Origin: Sva-07 sp963717385 | GTDB lineage: Bacteria; Actinomycetota; Acidimicrobiia; Acidimicrobiales; Ilumatobacteraceae | Length of the DNA stretch: 64,000 nucleotides | Assembly: GCA_963717385.1 (NCBI GenBank) | Contig: CAVQWE010000006.1 | Span: forward strand, 248,001-312,000 | Direction: 5' to 3' | Shown: positions 38,456 through 47,918 of the stretch, one piece after another | Position numbering within the stretch: position 1 is the first letter of the stretch | How the letters are laid out: every line of letters starts with the position of its first letter | Position numbers and translations under genes: made by a program | Notes under the pieces: generated by a model | What the model saw: the letters and a program-made list of their open reading frames with translations, nothing else | The model's database searches: none | What the model was told of the DNA's origin: nothing

Positions 38456-39345
38456 GAGCGAAGTCCTTTCGACGTCGTGAAACGACGCAGGAGAGTGAAG
38501 AAGATGTCGGCGACGAGCGCCAGTGCGATGGTGAAGACCACACCGGTCCACATGCGCTCGACCGAGGTGACGTCGGGGAATCGTTGGAGGCCATCGTTGA
38601 TGTAGCGGCCGAGGCCGGTGCCACCCACGAGTGGAGCGATGGCGGCGATGCCGATGTTGAGCAGCGTGGCCACCCGAATACCGGTGAGAATGATCGGCCA
38701 CGCCAGTGGAAGCTCGATCTTGAGGAGTCGTTGACTGGCGTTGAGCCCCATCCCCTTGGCCGATTCGATCACGGCTCGGTCGACGTCTTCGAGACCGATG
38801 ATCGTGTTGCGGAGAATCGGCAGGATCGAGTACATCGTCAGTGCGATGATCGGGCCACGGTCGCCGATGCCGATGCTGGGGATCGAGATGAAGATCGCGA
38901 ACAGTGCCAACGACGGGATCGTGAGCATGATCGAGGCGAACCCGAGGATGAGACCACGCAGCACGCGGACCCGGTGGACGAGCACTCCCAGCACCACCGA
39001 GATGACGATCGCGAACAGCATCGACATCGCGACGAGCTGGACGTGTTCGACGACACGTTCGAAGATCGGCGACCAGCCTTCGGCGTCGGACATCCACGAC
39101 CACCAGCTCGAGTAGGCGTCGGGGTTGAAGACCAGGGCTGGCAGCTCGGCGATACCGCTGAACAACACCTCGAAGCCTTCGAGGAGATCGTTGTTGGCTG
39201 CGGTCTCGGCGATGAACAGCCACCACAGCAGCACCGCGAGGAACAACCCGATGGCAATTCCGCGCACCGGAATCTTCCTGCTGCGCTGGGCTGCTTCCGG
39301 CGCCTCGTCGGCCGTGGCCGGCGTCCGATCGAGAACATCGCTCAT
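38452..39345 (-). CDS. proW: Quaternary-amine ABC permease, first copy
   Basis: A 297-residue permease, uninterrupted. Start ATG 39345 (SDVLDRTPATADEAP follows); an open frame further upstream has no similarity. A short hydrophilic N-terminus is followed by TM1 (GIAIGLFLAVLLWWLFIAE), a ~75-residue outside loop, and the BPD permease core with VDRAVIESAKGMGLNASQRL and LVGGTGLGRYINDG. Homologues pair with OpuA-type ATPases for betaine or choline uptake in osmoprotection. First gene of the operon; the intergenic region upstream has a perfect 14-bp palindrome. Confidence 0.9.
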   Translation of the reverse strand: MSDVLDRTPATADEAPEAAQRSRKIPVRGIAIGLFLAVLLWWLFIAETAANNDLLEGFEVLFSGIAELPALVFNPDAYSSWWSWMSDAEGWSPIFERVVEHVQLVAMSMLFAIVISVVLGVLVHRVRVLRGLILGFASIMLTIPSLALFAIFISIPSIGIGDRGPIIALTMYSILPILRNTIIGLEDVDRAVIESAKGMGLNASQRLLKIELPLAWPIILTGIRVATLLNIGIAAIAPLVGGTGLGRYINDGLQRFPDVTSVERMWTGVVFTIALALVADIFFTLLRRFTTSKGLRS

Positions 39346-39552
39346 GGTGCGGCGGCCCCCTCTGAGACGGGCGCCAACAGGTTCCATGTGTGTTGCGATG
39401 TCGGTGCTCGGATGGGTTCCTCTCGCGGCCGTCTTGGGAGGCCTCGTTCGCTGAGACGGGCGCGGGCGACTGCCCACGACCTCGTTGGTGCGTGGCAACG
39501 ACCATACCCCGGCCTCGCGATTTGCCAACGTGGCCGCGCCACCGCAAACCGC

Positions 39553-39566
39553 GTCTCGTACGAGAC
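39553..39566. promoter_or_regulatory. Perfect 14-bp palindrome, possible TetR-type operator
   Basis: GTCTCGTACGAGAC is a perfect dyad in the 287-bp gap (39346-39632) between the betaine-type transporter operon and the serine hydrolase gene, about 210 bp before the permease start and 67 bp downstream of the hydrolase stop. Length and symmetry fit a TetR-family operator; no such regulator is encoded in the window. The rest of this gap shows only a repeated GAGACGGGCGC (near 39364 and 39461) and no gene. Confidence 0.4.
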
Positions 39567-39632
39567 TCCGTCAGCGCTCGAGGCGTCTCGGCGTTCGCGA
39601 CAGATTGCGAGCTGATTGCTGTTGCGCCTGGC

Positions 39633-40796
39633 TCAGAGCGAGGCGCGCACGGCTTCGGTGAGCACGATCGTGCGCGGGTCGCCGGCGATGCCGCCGGCCA
39701 TCTGATTCATCACGTAGCCGTAGCCGATCTTGGCGTCGACGTCGGCGTACCCGAGCGAACCGCCTGCGCCTGCGTGCCCGAACGACGCCGCGCTGAACAT
39801 CGGTGTGAGCGTGCCGTGGAGCATGAATCCCATGCCGAACTGGCTCGGGAACACGAGCACCGCATCGGGGCCGTTGACTGCCTCTGCTCGGGCCGCCTCG
39901 ACGGTGGCGGCGTCGATGAGCCGAACACCGTCGACCGGGCCCACGGTTGCGGCGTACATGCGAGCCAGGCTGCGAGCTGTGGTGATGCCGTTGGCCGCAG
40001 GCATCTCGGTGGCGTGCACCGCACGCGTGTTGAACGCGTTCTCGTCGCCGGTGGTGGTGAGCGCGCCGTTCACGGTCAACGCCTTCCACGCGGTGGTGCC
40101 GGGTCCCATGAACTGCTCCATCAGGGCGGCCACGTTTGGATCCTGCGGTGGCGGTACCGCTTCGAGCGTTGACACACGTCGCTCCTCCGACTCGGGCAAC
40201 CCGATCCAGAACTCGAGCCCGAGCGGCGTTGCGATCTCGTCGGCGAAGTAGCGCCCGAGGGTGCGTCCGTCGACTCGGCGCAGCAGTTCGCCGGCGAGCC
40301 AGCCGTAGGTGACCGCGTGGTACCCGTGCTTGGTTCCCGGATCCCAGATCGGTGCCTGGGCAGCGAGTGCCTCGACCATGGGGGTCACCGCCATGGCATC
40401 GTCGAAACCGAGTTGGGCATCGAGGTACGGGAGACCAGCCTGATGGCTCATCATCTGCGCGATCGTGATGTCGCCTTTGCCGTTGGCTGCGAACTCGGGC
40501 CAGTACGTGGCGACGGTGTCGCTGTAGGAAATGAGGCCGGCCTCGACGAGGCGGGCAATGCAGATCGCAGCAGCACCCTTGGTGGTCGAGAAGACCAATT
40601 GGAGGGTGTCCTCGCCCCAGGTCGTGCCGGAGGCCTTGTCGGCGGTTCCCGCCCACAGGTCGGCTTTCATCTCTCCGTCGACGTACACCGAGAACGCTGC
40701 GCCGAGTTCGCCGTGATCGCTGAAGTTCTTCTCGAATGCGTCGGCGACTGCGCCGAACCCGTCCGCAACCGTCCCGTGGATCTCGATGCTGCTCAT
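39633..40796 (-). CDS. Serine hydrolase, beta-lactamase/class C-like
   Basis: A 387-residue protein of the beta-lactamase/EstB/LACTB-like family. The active-site SxxK is seen as STTKGAAA near residue 70 and the YxN-like motif as YHAVTYGWLAGE near residue 164; the third motif is HAGAGGSLGYAD near the C-terminus. These enzymes are mostly esterases or peptidases rather than true beta-lactamases. No signal peptide is visible, so it is cytoplasmic. Start ATG 40796 is within 105 bp of the divergent leuS start. Substrate unknown. Confidence 0.88.
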   Translation of the reverse strand: MSSIEIHGTVADGFGAVADAFEKNFSDHGELGAAFSVYVDGEMKADLWAGTADKASGTTWGEDTLQLVFSTTKGAAAICIARLVEAGLISYSDTVATYWPEFAANGKGDITIAQMMSHQAGLPYLDAQLGFDDAMAVTPMVEALAAQAPIWDPGTKHGYHAVTYGWLAGELLRRVDGRTLGRYFADEIATPLGLEFWIGLPESEERRVSTLEAVPPPQDPNVAALMEQFMGPGTTAWKALTVNGALTTTGDENAFNTRAVHATEMPAANGITTARSLARMYAATVGPVDGVRLIDAATVEAARAEAVNGPDAVLVFPSQFGMGFMLHGTLTPMFSAASFGHAGAGGSLGYADVDAKIGYGYVMNQMAGGIAGDPRTIVLTEAVRASL

Positions 40797-40826
40797 CGCT
40801 GAGAACGTAGCCACCCCGCCACCAGA

Positions 40827-40863
40827 TCGTGGTTCCCAGCGCCCAGGGCGCTGGGAACCACGA
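40827..40863. promoter_or_regulatory. Strong palindrome in the leuS / hydrolase divergent region
   Basis: TCGTGGTTCCCAGCGCC (40827-40843) pairs perfectly with GGCGCTGGGAACCACGA (40847-40863) around CAG. It lies between two divergent start codons (40796 and 40901), not behind a gene, so it is not an ordinary terminator. It may be an operator or a leader hairpin for leuS. Confidence 0.55.
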
Positions 40864-40900
40864 CTGAGCCGATGGACGATGCGTAGGCTGGTCCGCCGGT

Positions 40901-43742
40901 ATGAGCAACGTGAACGACACCCCTCCGCATCGGTACTCGGCGGAGCTCGCGCAGGACATCGAACTGCGCTGGCAGGACTGGTGGGACGACCATCACACCT
41001 TCGAGACGCCCAACACCGCCGGCCCACTCGCCGACGCCGAACTCGCCGACGAGCGCGGCGAGAAGTTGTTCGTGCTCGACATGTTCCCGTACCCATCGGG
41101 CTCGGGGCTGCACGTCGGGCACCCGCTGGGCTTCATCGGCACAGACGTGTTCGCCCGGTTCAAGCGGATGACCGGCCACAACGTGCTGCACGCCATGGGC
41201 TTCGACGCATTCGGCCTGCCCGCCGAGCAGTTCGCCGTCGAAACCGGCCAGCACCCTGCAATCACCACCGCCGAGAACGTTGCCACCTACCGTCGCCAGT
41301 TGCGCCGTCTGGGCCTGGCCCACGACCCGCGCCGCAGCGTGTCGACCACCGACCCCGAGTTCTACCGCTGGACACAGTGGATCTTCAGCCAAGTCTTCAA
41401 CGCCTGGTACGACCACGACCTCGACCGGGCACGTCCGATCGCCGAACTGATCGCCGAATTCGAGTCTGGCACGCGCCCCACCCCCGACGGCCGACCGTGG
41501 GCCGAGTTGACCGCCGACGAGCGCGCCGACGTCATCGACGATCGCCGGCTCGCGTACGTCAGTGAGGCACCGGTCAACTGGTGCCCCGGTCTGGGCACCG
41601 TGGTCGCCAACGAGGAGGTCACCGCCGATGGGCGCAGCGACCGCGGCAACTTCCCGGTGTTCAAGCGCAACATGCGCCAGTGGATGATGCGCATCACCAC
41701 CTACGCCGACCGTCTCATCGACGACCTCGAACTGCTCGACTGGACCGACGCCATCAAGTCGATGCAGCGCAACTGGATCGGCCGCAGCCACGGCGCCGAA
41801 GTTCACTTCCCCTCCCCCGCCGGCGACATCACGGTGTTCACCACACGACCCGACACGTTGTTCGGTGCGTCATTCATGGTGCTGTCGCCCGAGCACCCCT
41901 TCGTCGACGCCCTCACCGTCGCCGGGCAGGCCGACGCCATCGCCGAGTACCGGGTATCGGCCGGCAAGAAGAAGGACTTCGAGCGCCAGGACGACAGCCG
42001 CGAGAAGACCGGCGTGTTCACCGGTTCGTACGCCACCAACCCGGTCAACGGCGAGCAGATCCCGGTGTGGATCGCCGACTACGTGCTGATGGGCTACGGC
42101 ACCGGCGCGATCATGGCGGTGCCGTGCGGCGACGAACGCGACTTCGCGTTCGCCCGCAAGTTCGGCCTGCCGATCCCGGCCATCCAGCAACCGCCCGCAT
42201 CCTGGTTCGCCTCTCATGAGATCGAGCCGACGCTCGACACCTCGCAGTGGCCAGTGGCCTACGTCGGCGATGCGCCGTACGTGCAGTCGGCCAACGACGA
42301 ACTCGACCTCAACGGCGTCGACAACAAGGCCGACGGCATCGAGCGGATGAATGCCTGGCTCGAGGCGCACGATGCCGGGCACGGCCACCGTCAACTACAA
42401 GCTGCGCGACTGGCTCTTCAGCCGCCAGCGTTACTGGGGCGAGCCGTTCCCGATCGTGTACGACGTCGACGGACACCCGCACACGCTGCCCGACGACATG
42501 TTGCCGGTGCTGTTGCCCGAGACCGAGTCGTTCGCGCCACGCACGTTCGATTCCGACGACGAGTTCTCCAACCCAGAGAGCCCGCTCGACCGGTTGGGCG
42601 ACTGGGTCGAGGTCGAACTCGATCTCGGCAACGGCCCGCAGATGTATCGGCGCGACACCAATGTGATGCCGCAGTGGGCGGGATCGTGCTGGTACGAGAT
42701 GCGCTACCTCGACCCGACCAACGAGAACCGCTTCGTCGACCGAGACGTCGAGGAGTACTGGATGGGGCCTCGCACCGACGTTCGCCCCGATCATCCGGGT
42801 GGCGTCGACTTGTACGTCGGCGGCGTCGAACACGCCGTGTTGCACCTGCTCTATTCGCGCTTCTGGCACAAGGTGCTCTTCGACCTCGGCCACGTCAGCT
42901 CGAAAGAGCCGTACGCCCGCCTCTTCAACCAGGGCTACGTGCAGGCGGCCGCGTACAAGGACGAGCGCGAGATCTACGTCGACGCAACCCGGATCGAGGG
43001 CGACGACAAGGCCGGCTTCACGTACGACGGCAAGCCGGTCACCCGCGAGTGGGGCAAGATGGGCAAGAGCCTGAAGAACGCCGTGTCGCCCGACGACATG
43101 TACGACCAGTACGGCGCCGACACGCTGCGCCTGTACGAAATGGCCACCGGCCCGCTCGATGCATCACGTCCGTGGGAGACGCGCGACGTCGTCGGCATGT
43201 ACCGCTTCCTCCAGCGACTGTGGCGAGCGATGGTCGACGAGACCACCGGCGAGTGCACCGTGGTCGACACCCCCGCCGACGACGACACACGCAAGCTGCT
43301 GCATCGCACGATCGACACCGTGCGCACCGAAATGGATGCCCTGCGGTTCAACACCGCCATCGCCAAGCTGATCGAGTTGAACAACGCCGTCACCAAGCTC
43401 GACGCCACGCCGCGCGAGGTGGCCGAGCCGATGGTGGTCATGCTCGCCCCGCTGGTGCCGCACATCGCCGAGGAGCTGTGGCGCACGCTCGGTCACACCG
43501 ACACGATCACCTACGTCGACTTCCCGGTGGCCGATCCGGCGCTGCTGGTCGACGACACGATCGAAGTGCCGGTGCAGATCAACGGCAAGGTGCGCGGCCG
43601 AATCGAGGTGGCTGCCGACGCCGACCAGGCCACCACGCAAGCGGCGGCGCTGGCCGACGACAAGATCGCCGCAATCGTCGGCGGAGCCACACCCAAGAAG
43701 GTCATCGTCGTCCCAGGACGAATGGTCAACATCGTCCTCTGA
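40901..43742 (+). CDS. leuS: Leucyl-tRNA synthetase (one frameshift)
   Basis: About 947 residues, normal for actinobacterial LeuRS. The HIGH motif is HVGHPLG near residue 70; the editing domain includes TRPDTLFGASFMVLSPEHP and GTGAIMAVPCGDERDFAF; the KMSKS loop appears as GKMGKSLKN in the C-terminal half, followed by the anticodon-binding domain and a LeuRS tail (VQINGKVRGRIEV). A shift near 42375 separates AWLEAHDAG from TATVNYKLRDWLFSRQRYWG; the gene is essential, so this is almost surely a sequence error. It is monocistronic with a palindrome upstream. Confidence 0.95.
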
Positions 43743-43743
43743 A

Positions 43744-43766
43744 CAGCCCTTGCCTTTTTCGGGCTG
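43744..43766 (+). terminator. Possible leuS terminator
   Basis: CAGCCC (43744-43749) can pair with GGGCTG (43761-43766) across an 11-base loop that contains TTTTT, directly after the leuS stop. The stem is short, so confidence is limited. The remaining gap to 43919 holds a repeated CGGGCCCGAT and a GGGAAACCGGTTCCGG dyad that I cannot assign to a known riboswitch. Confidence 0.4.
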
Positions 43767-43919
43767 CGGCGCGACGATGGTGTCGGGCCCGATGAGGTGA
43801 CCAACAGGGATCCAGGAACGAAACCGGGAAACCGGTTCCGGCAACTGATCCAAGCCTTTCCCCGCCAACGGGAGCGCACCTCACCGGGCCCGATTTCGCG
43901 CCCGGGGTGACCCCGTCCG

Positions 43920-44978
43920 TCAGGGCAGCAGCGACACCCAGTCCAGATCGACCGCCGCACGGGCCTGTCGCGACGTCATCACATTCACGAGATCGCGTTC
44001 GCGGGGGACGTCGAGGTCCATGCCGCGCGATGCGACAACCGGGTACACGAGGCAGAACAGCGAGGCAATTCGGTACTTCTCCCACATGTGGTCGAGGTCG
44101 GATTCGGGTACGCCTGCCGCAACGAGACCGGCGACCCATCGGTCGTACAGCGCCCGTTCCTTGGCTGCGTCGACGTCGAGACACGACCCGACGAAGTAGG
44201 CGAGGTCGTAGGCCGCAGAACCGACACCGGTGAGCTGGAAGTCCATCAGGATCACGGTGCCGTCAGGATCGAACATCATGTTGTCAGTGCGGTAGTCGCC
44301 GTGCAGGAGGGTCATCGGGCCCTCGCTGAGCTGCTGGAGCATCCACTCGACCGACGCACCGAACTTCGGGCCCACCGGCTGCAATTCCTCGGGCGGAACA
44401 CAGCCGGCGGACGCGGTCAGCTTGGCCCAGCCCTCGTCGAAGAGCATTGGCAGCATTGCCGGATAGATCGGGTCGGCGAGGGCGACGGCGAGGCCGGACT
44501 CGGCATGGCCATCGGCGCGATTCCACCAGTTGGCGTGCCACACCGCGAGGTTGTCGATGCATGCCTCGGCATCGGCGTCGTCGAGGTGGGCGGTCTGGTC
44601 GAGCATGCGGTTGCCGGCAAGATCTTCCATGACCACCACGAAATCGGCGCCATCATCGGAGACGTCGCCATAGTGGCCGGCCGGAACGCGCACCGGCATG
44701 TCGCTGGCGAGCTCGTTGAAGAACTTCGCCTCACGGATGTACATGCGCAGCACTGTGCTCGTGAACACTGCGTTGGGGTCGATGGCGGCGAGCTTCACGA
44801 CCACGGTTTCGGGAACCTTGGTCGGTACGTCGGGTCCGGCCAGGTGGGCACGATAGACAGCGCTACTGACGCCGATTCCGGCGCCGATCTCGTGGATCTG
44901 CACGTTGGTGATGTCCCAGCCGAGATGCTCGTTGAACCAAGCCGGCGTGACGTCGGCCGGCGACTTCGGAATGCTCAT
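43920..44978 (-). CDS. Phosphotransferase, ecdysteroid-kinase/APH-like
   Basis: A 352-residue kinase of the aminoglycoside phosphotransferase superfamily, closest in feel to the DUF1679/EcKL-like group. The catalytic Brenner loop is LLHGDYRTDNMMFDPDG with the metal-binding ILMDFQLTG after it (DFQ in place of DFG), near residues 222-245. FVVVMEDLAGNRM marks the hinge. Such proteins phosphorylate small hydroxylated molecules, in some insects ecdysteroids; the bacterial substrate is unknown. It is divergent from two tandem P450 genes, which hints at joint handling of a hydroxylated lipid or steroid (inference). Confidence 0.85.
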   Translation of the reverse strand: MSIPKSPADVTPAWFNEHLGWDITNVQIHEIGAGIGVSSAVYRAHLAGPDVPTKVPETVVVKLAAIDPNAVFTSTVLRMYIREAKFFNELASDMPVRVPAGHYGDVSDDGADFVVVMEDLAGNRMLDQTAHLDDADAEACIDNLAVWHANWWNRADGHAESGLAVALADPIYPAMLPMLFDEGWAKLTASAGCVPPEELQPVGPKFGASVEWMLQQLSEGPMTLLHGDYRTDNMMFDPDGTVILMDFQLTGVGSAAYDLAYFVGSCLDVDAAKERALYDRWVAGLVAAGVPESDLDHMWEKYRIASLFCLVYPVVASRGMDLDVPRERDLVNVMTSRQARAAVDLDWVSLLP

Positions 44979-45113
44979 TGGTCTCCCCCTCCGGCGCCGC
45001 CCCCTGCGACACGTGCAGCGAAACTAGCTCACTGCGAGCCGTCGCGACCCGCTCCGCAATCGCCCGATGTTGCATACTCGTGACACGCACATCCGAGACG
45101 AAGGGGAACGTCG

Positions 45114-46343
45114 ATGAGCACCGATCAGGACAACACGACCCACGGCACCGGACAACCACCGGTGACCGATTGGACGACCGACTACGACATCTTGGATGCC
45201 GACTACGTGGCCGACCCGTACCCGGTGTGGAACGACTTGCGCGAGCAGTGTCCGATCGCCCACTCCGACCGGTGGGGCGGCTCGTGGTTGCCGACCAAGT
45301 ACGCCGACGTGCAGCGGTTCGCTCAGGATCACGCGGGTTTCTCGTCGAGCGATGTCGGCGTGCTCACCTTCACCGACGAAGAGCGACCGCCGCCACCGGT
45401 GGAGATTCCGCTCCCCCCGATCGATCAAGACCAGCCGGTGCACACCTGGACTCGGCGGTTGCTTCTGCCATGGTTCTCGCACAGCCGGGTGGCCCAGTAC
45501 GAGCCATACACCAAGGACCTGTGCAACTCGTTGATCGATGGCTTCATCGAGAACGGCTCGGCTGACGCCGCCGGCGACTACGCGCGTCAGATCCCGGTGC
45601 GCGTGATCTCGCTGCTGCTCGGCGTGCCCGACGACATGGCCGACACGTTCACCGGGTGGGTCCAAGACTTCCTCGAGTTCGCCCACGACGAGGCCCGAGC
45701 CACCCGCGGCCGCGACGCCATGGTGGTCTACCTCCTCGGACGTCTCGAAGAGTGCCGCGCCAATCCGGGTGACGACTTGATGTCTCATCTCCTCCAAGCC
45801 GAGGTCGACGGCGAGAGCGTCGACGACCTGATCGTGATGGGCATCGCTGCGCTCACGTTGATTGCTGGTGTCGACACCACGTGGTCGTCGATCGGCTCGG
45901 CGATGCTCCACCTCGCCACCCATCCCGACGACGTGAAACGCCTCATCGACGAGCCCGAGATCATGCCGCTTGCGATCGAGGAACTGCTTCGTGCCTATTC
46001 GCCGGTCACGATGGCTCGAATCGCCACCGAGGACGTCGAGGTCGGTGGATGTCCGATCAAGGCAGGCGACAAGGTGCTGATGAACTTTCCGGGCGCCAAC
46101 CACGATCCGGCGGTGTTCGAGAATCCCGATCAGGTGATCCTCGACCGAGCCCAGAATCGACATGTGGCCTTCGGTGCCGGCATCCACCGGTGCGCCGGCT
46201 CGAACCTGGCTCGCATGGAGCTTCGTGTCGCCGTCGAGACCTGGATCGAACGCATCCCCGACTTCCGTCTCGCCGACGACGGCGAGGTCACCTGGGCAGG
46301 CGGTCAGGTTCGCGGCCCCCGCACCGTCCCCGTCACCTTCTGA
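45114..46343 (+). CDS. Cytochrome P450, first tandem copy
   Basis: A 409-residue soluble P450. The I-helix is LIAGVDTTWSSIGSA (the conserved acid-Thr pair is D-T), the K-helix ExxR is EELLR, and the heme loop is FGAGIHRCAGSNLARMELRV with the Cys ligand near residue 356. The first 15 residues are polar, and a PPVTDWTTDYDILDADYV opening is shared with the second copy. It would hydroxylate a small hydrophobic molecule with electrons from a ferredoxin that is not encoded here. A hairpin terminator follows 18 bp after the stop, so the two P450s are probably separate transcripts. Confidence 0.93.
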   Translation: MSTDQDNTTHGTGQPPVTDWTTDYDILDADYVADPYPVWNDLREQCPIAHSDRWGGSWLPTKYADVQRFAQDHAGFSSSDVGVLTFTDEERPPPPVEIPLPPIDQDQPVHTWTRRLLLPWFSHSRVAQYEPYTKDLCNSLIDGFIENGSADAAGDYARQIPVRVISLLLGVPDDMADTFTGWVQDFLEFAHDEARATRGRDAMVVYLLGRLEECRANPGDDLMSHLLQAEVDGESVDDLIVMGIAALTLIAGVDTTWSSIGSAMLHLATHPDDVKRLIDEPEIMPLAIEELLRAYSPVTMARIATEDVEVGGCPIKAGDKVLMNFPGANHDPAVFENPDQVILDRAQNRHVAFGAGIHRCAGSNLARMELRVAVETWIERIPDFRLADDGEVTWAGGQVRGPRTVPVTF

Positions 46344-46361
46344 CCGCCATTCCCCGAAAAA

Positions 46362-46396
46362 CCCTGGATGCTGACGCTGAGCGTCAGGATCCAGGG
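46362..46396 (+). terminator. Hairpin terminator after P450 copy 1
   Basis: CCCTGGATGCTGACGC (46362-46377) pairs with GCGTCAGGATCCAGGG (46381-46396) with one mismatch, followed by AAATTT. It begins 18 bp past the stop and is preceded by an A-run, so it has the layout of an intrinsic terminator. Confidence 0.7.
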
Positions 46397-46492
46397 AAAT
46401 TTGGGAGGATTGCGCGTGCTCTGGTGGCTCCGAGTTCATTTCTGGCCAGCGGTCTGACACACTGTTCCAAACCTCGATCGCTAGGCAGGACC

Positions 46493-47764
46493 ATGAGCAA
46501 CGACACCGACATCAAGAGCGGCACCCAGAACGACGACGGACCGGTCACTCCCCCGGTCACCGACTGGGCCAGCGATTACGACATCTTCGACAAGCAATAC
46601 GTCAACGACCCATACCCCATCTGGGCGGAGCTGCGTGAGACCTGCCCGATGGCCCACACCGACCGTTGGGGCGGGTCATGGCTGCCGACGCGCTACGAGG
46701 ACGTCTACGCGATTGCGCACGACATCGTCACGTTCCCGTCGGGCAACGGCATCAGCGTGGTGCCGATGATGCCGGTTGGCAACGAGAACGACGAGGGCCA
46801 CATTCCGGCGCCCGTGCTCACCTCCGGTGTACCGCCGATCAGCGCCGACCCGCCGCTGCACACCTGGACCCGCCGCCTGGTGCTGCCCACGATGAGCACC
46901 AATCGCGTCGCCGAGTACGAGGTGTTCACCCGCGAGCTCTGCAAGCGTCTGGCCGACGAGATCGCCACGCGCGGCAACGGTGACGCGGCCGCCGAATACG
47001 CCCAGCAGATCCCGGTCCGAGTGATCGGCCACATCCTCGGGGTGCCCGACGACATGGCCGCCACCTTCACCGAGTGGGTCCGCGACGTGTTGGAGTTCGC
47101 ACACGACCCCGAGCGGCGCCGCCGCGGCATCGTCGGCATCATCGAGTACCTCGCCGCCGCGATCGACGAGCGCACCGAGAACCCCACCGACGACTTCATC
47201 AGCGAGCTGATCCAGTCGGAACACGAAGGCGAGCCGATCACACGCGACGTGGTGATGGGCATGTGCGCGCTGCTCCTGATCGCGGGCATCGACACCACGT
47301 GGTCGTCGATCGGTTCCACGATGTGGCACCTCGCCACCCACCCCGACGATCGCCGCCGCCTCATCGCCGAACCCGAGCTCATGCCGACAGCGATCGAGGA
47401 GTTCCTCCGGGCGTATGCCCCGGTCACGATGGCCCGCCGGTTGGTCGAGGACGTCGAGTACAAGGGCTGCCCGATCAAGGCCGAAGAGCGGGTCCTGATG
47501 AACTTCCCGGCAGCGAACCGCGACCCCGAGGTGTTCCCCGAGCCCGATCGAGTGATCCTCGACCGTCAACACAACCGTCACCTGGCGTTCGGTGCGGGCA
47601 TCCACCGCTGCGCCGGCTCGAACCTGGCCCGCATGGAACTGCGAGTCGCCGTCGAAGAATGGCTGGCCCGGATGCCCGAGTTCGAAGTCACCGATCCGGC
47701 GTTGGTCACCTGGGCAGGCGGGCAGGTTCGCGGGCCGCGAAACATCCCCGTTCGCGTGTCCTGA
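46493..47764 (+). CDS. Cytochrome P450, second tandem copy
   Basis: A 423-residue P450, clearly paralogous to the preceding gene across its length: same PPVTDWASDYDIFDKQYV opening, IAGIDTTWSSIGST in the I-helix, EEFLR in the K-helix and FGAGIHRCAGSNLARMELRV, identical in the heme loop. It differs by a ~15-residue insertion after the B-helix region (MPVGNENDEGHIPAPVLT), a substrate-recognition area, so substrate is probably different. Start ATG 46493 follows AGGACC. Same redox-partner need as copy 1. Confidence 0.93.
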   Translation: MSNDTDIKSGTQNDDGPVTPPVTDWASDYDIFDKQYVNDPYPIWAELRETCPMAHTDRWGGSWLPTRYEDVYAIAHDIVTFPSGNGISVVPMMPVGNENDEGHIPAPVLTSGVPPISADPPLHTWTRRLVLPTMSTNRVAEYEVFTRELCKRLADEIATRGNGDAAAEYAQQIPVRVIGHILGVPDDMAATFTEWVRDVLEFAHDPERRRRGIVGIIEYLAAAIDERTENPTDDFISELIQSEHEGEPITRDVVMGMCALLLIAGIDTTWSSIGSTMWHLATHPDDRRRLIAEPELMPTAIEEFLRAYAPVTMARRLVEDVEYKGCPIKAEERVLMNFPAANRDPEVFPEPDRVILDRQHNRHLAFGAGIHRCAGSNLARMELRVAVEEWLARMPEFEVTDPALVTWAGGQVRGPRNIPVRVS

Positions 47765-47918
47765 ACCAATCGACGGTCCTCGGCCAGCCCTCCCAGCGGC
47801 CGCGACGACTCCGCCAGCGCAGCGCTGATCACGTCGGCGACCTCTGATCGCATCGGGAGCAGGTCGTGGCGGCCGGGGTGCCTCCGCAGAGATGGTCGCC
47901 GTCGATAGTGTCGCCACG

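Noticed and set aside
40797..40900. T-box leader for leuS
   Set aside because: No T-box core (TGGNACCGCG-like) is seen; only the simple palindrome is present.
43743..43919. Possible riboswitch or structured RNA between leuS and the kinase gene
   Set aside because: It has short dyads and a repeated CGGGCCCGAT but no known consensus, and it is 3' of both genes, where a riboswitch would have nothing to control.
47755..47860. Minus-strand open frame (MRSEVADVISAALAES...) after the second P450
   Set aside because: Only ~30 plausible codons, then antisense to the P450; no start context or known similarity.
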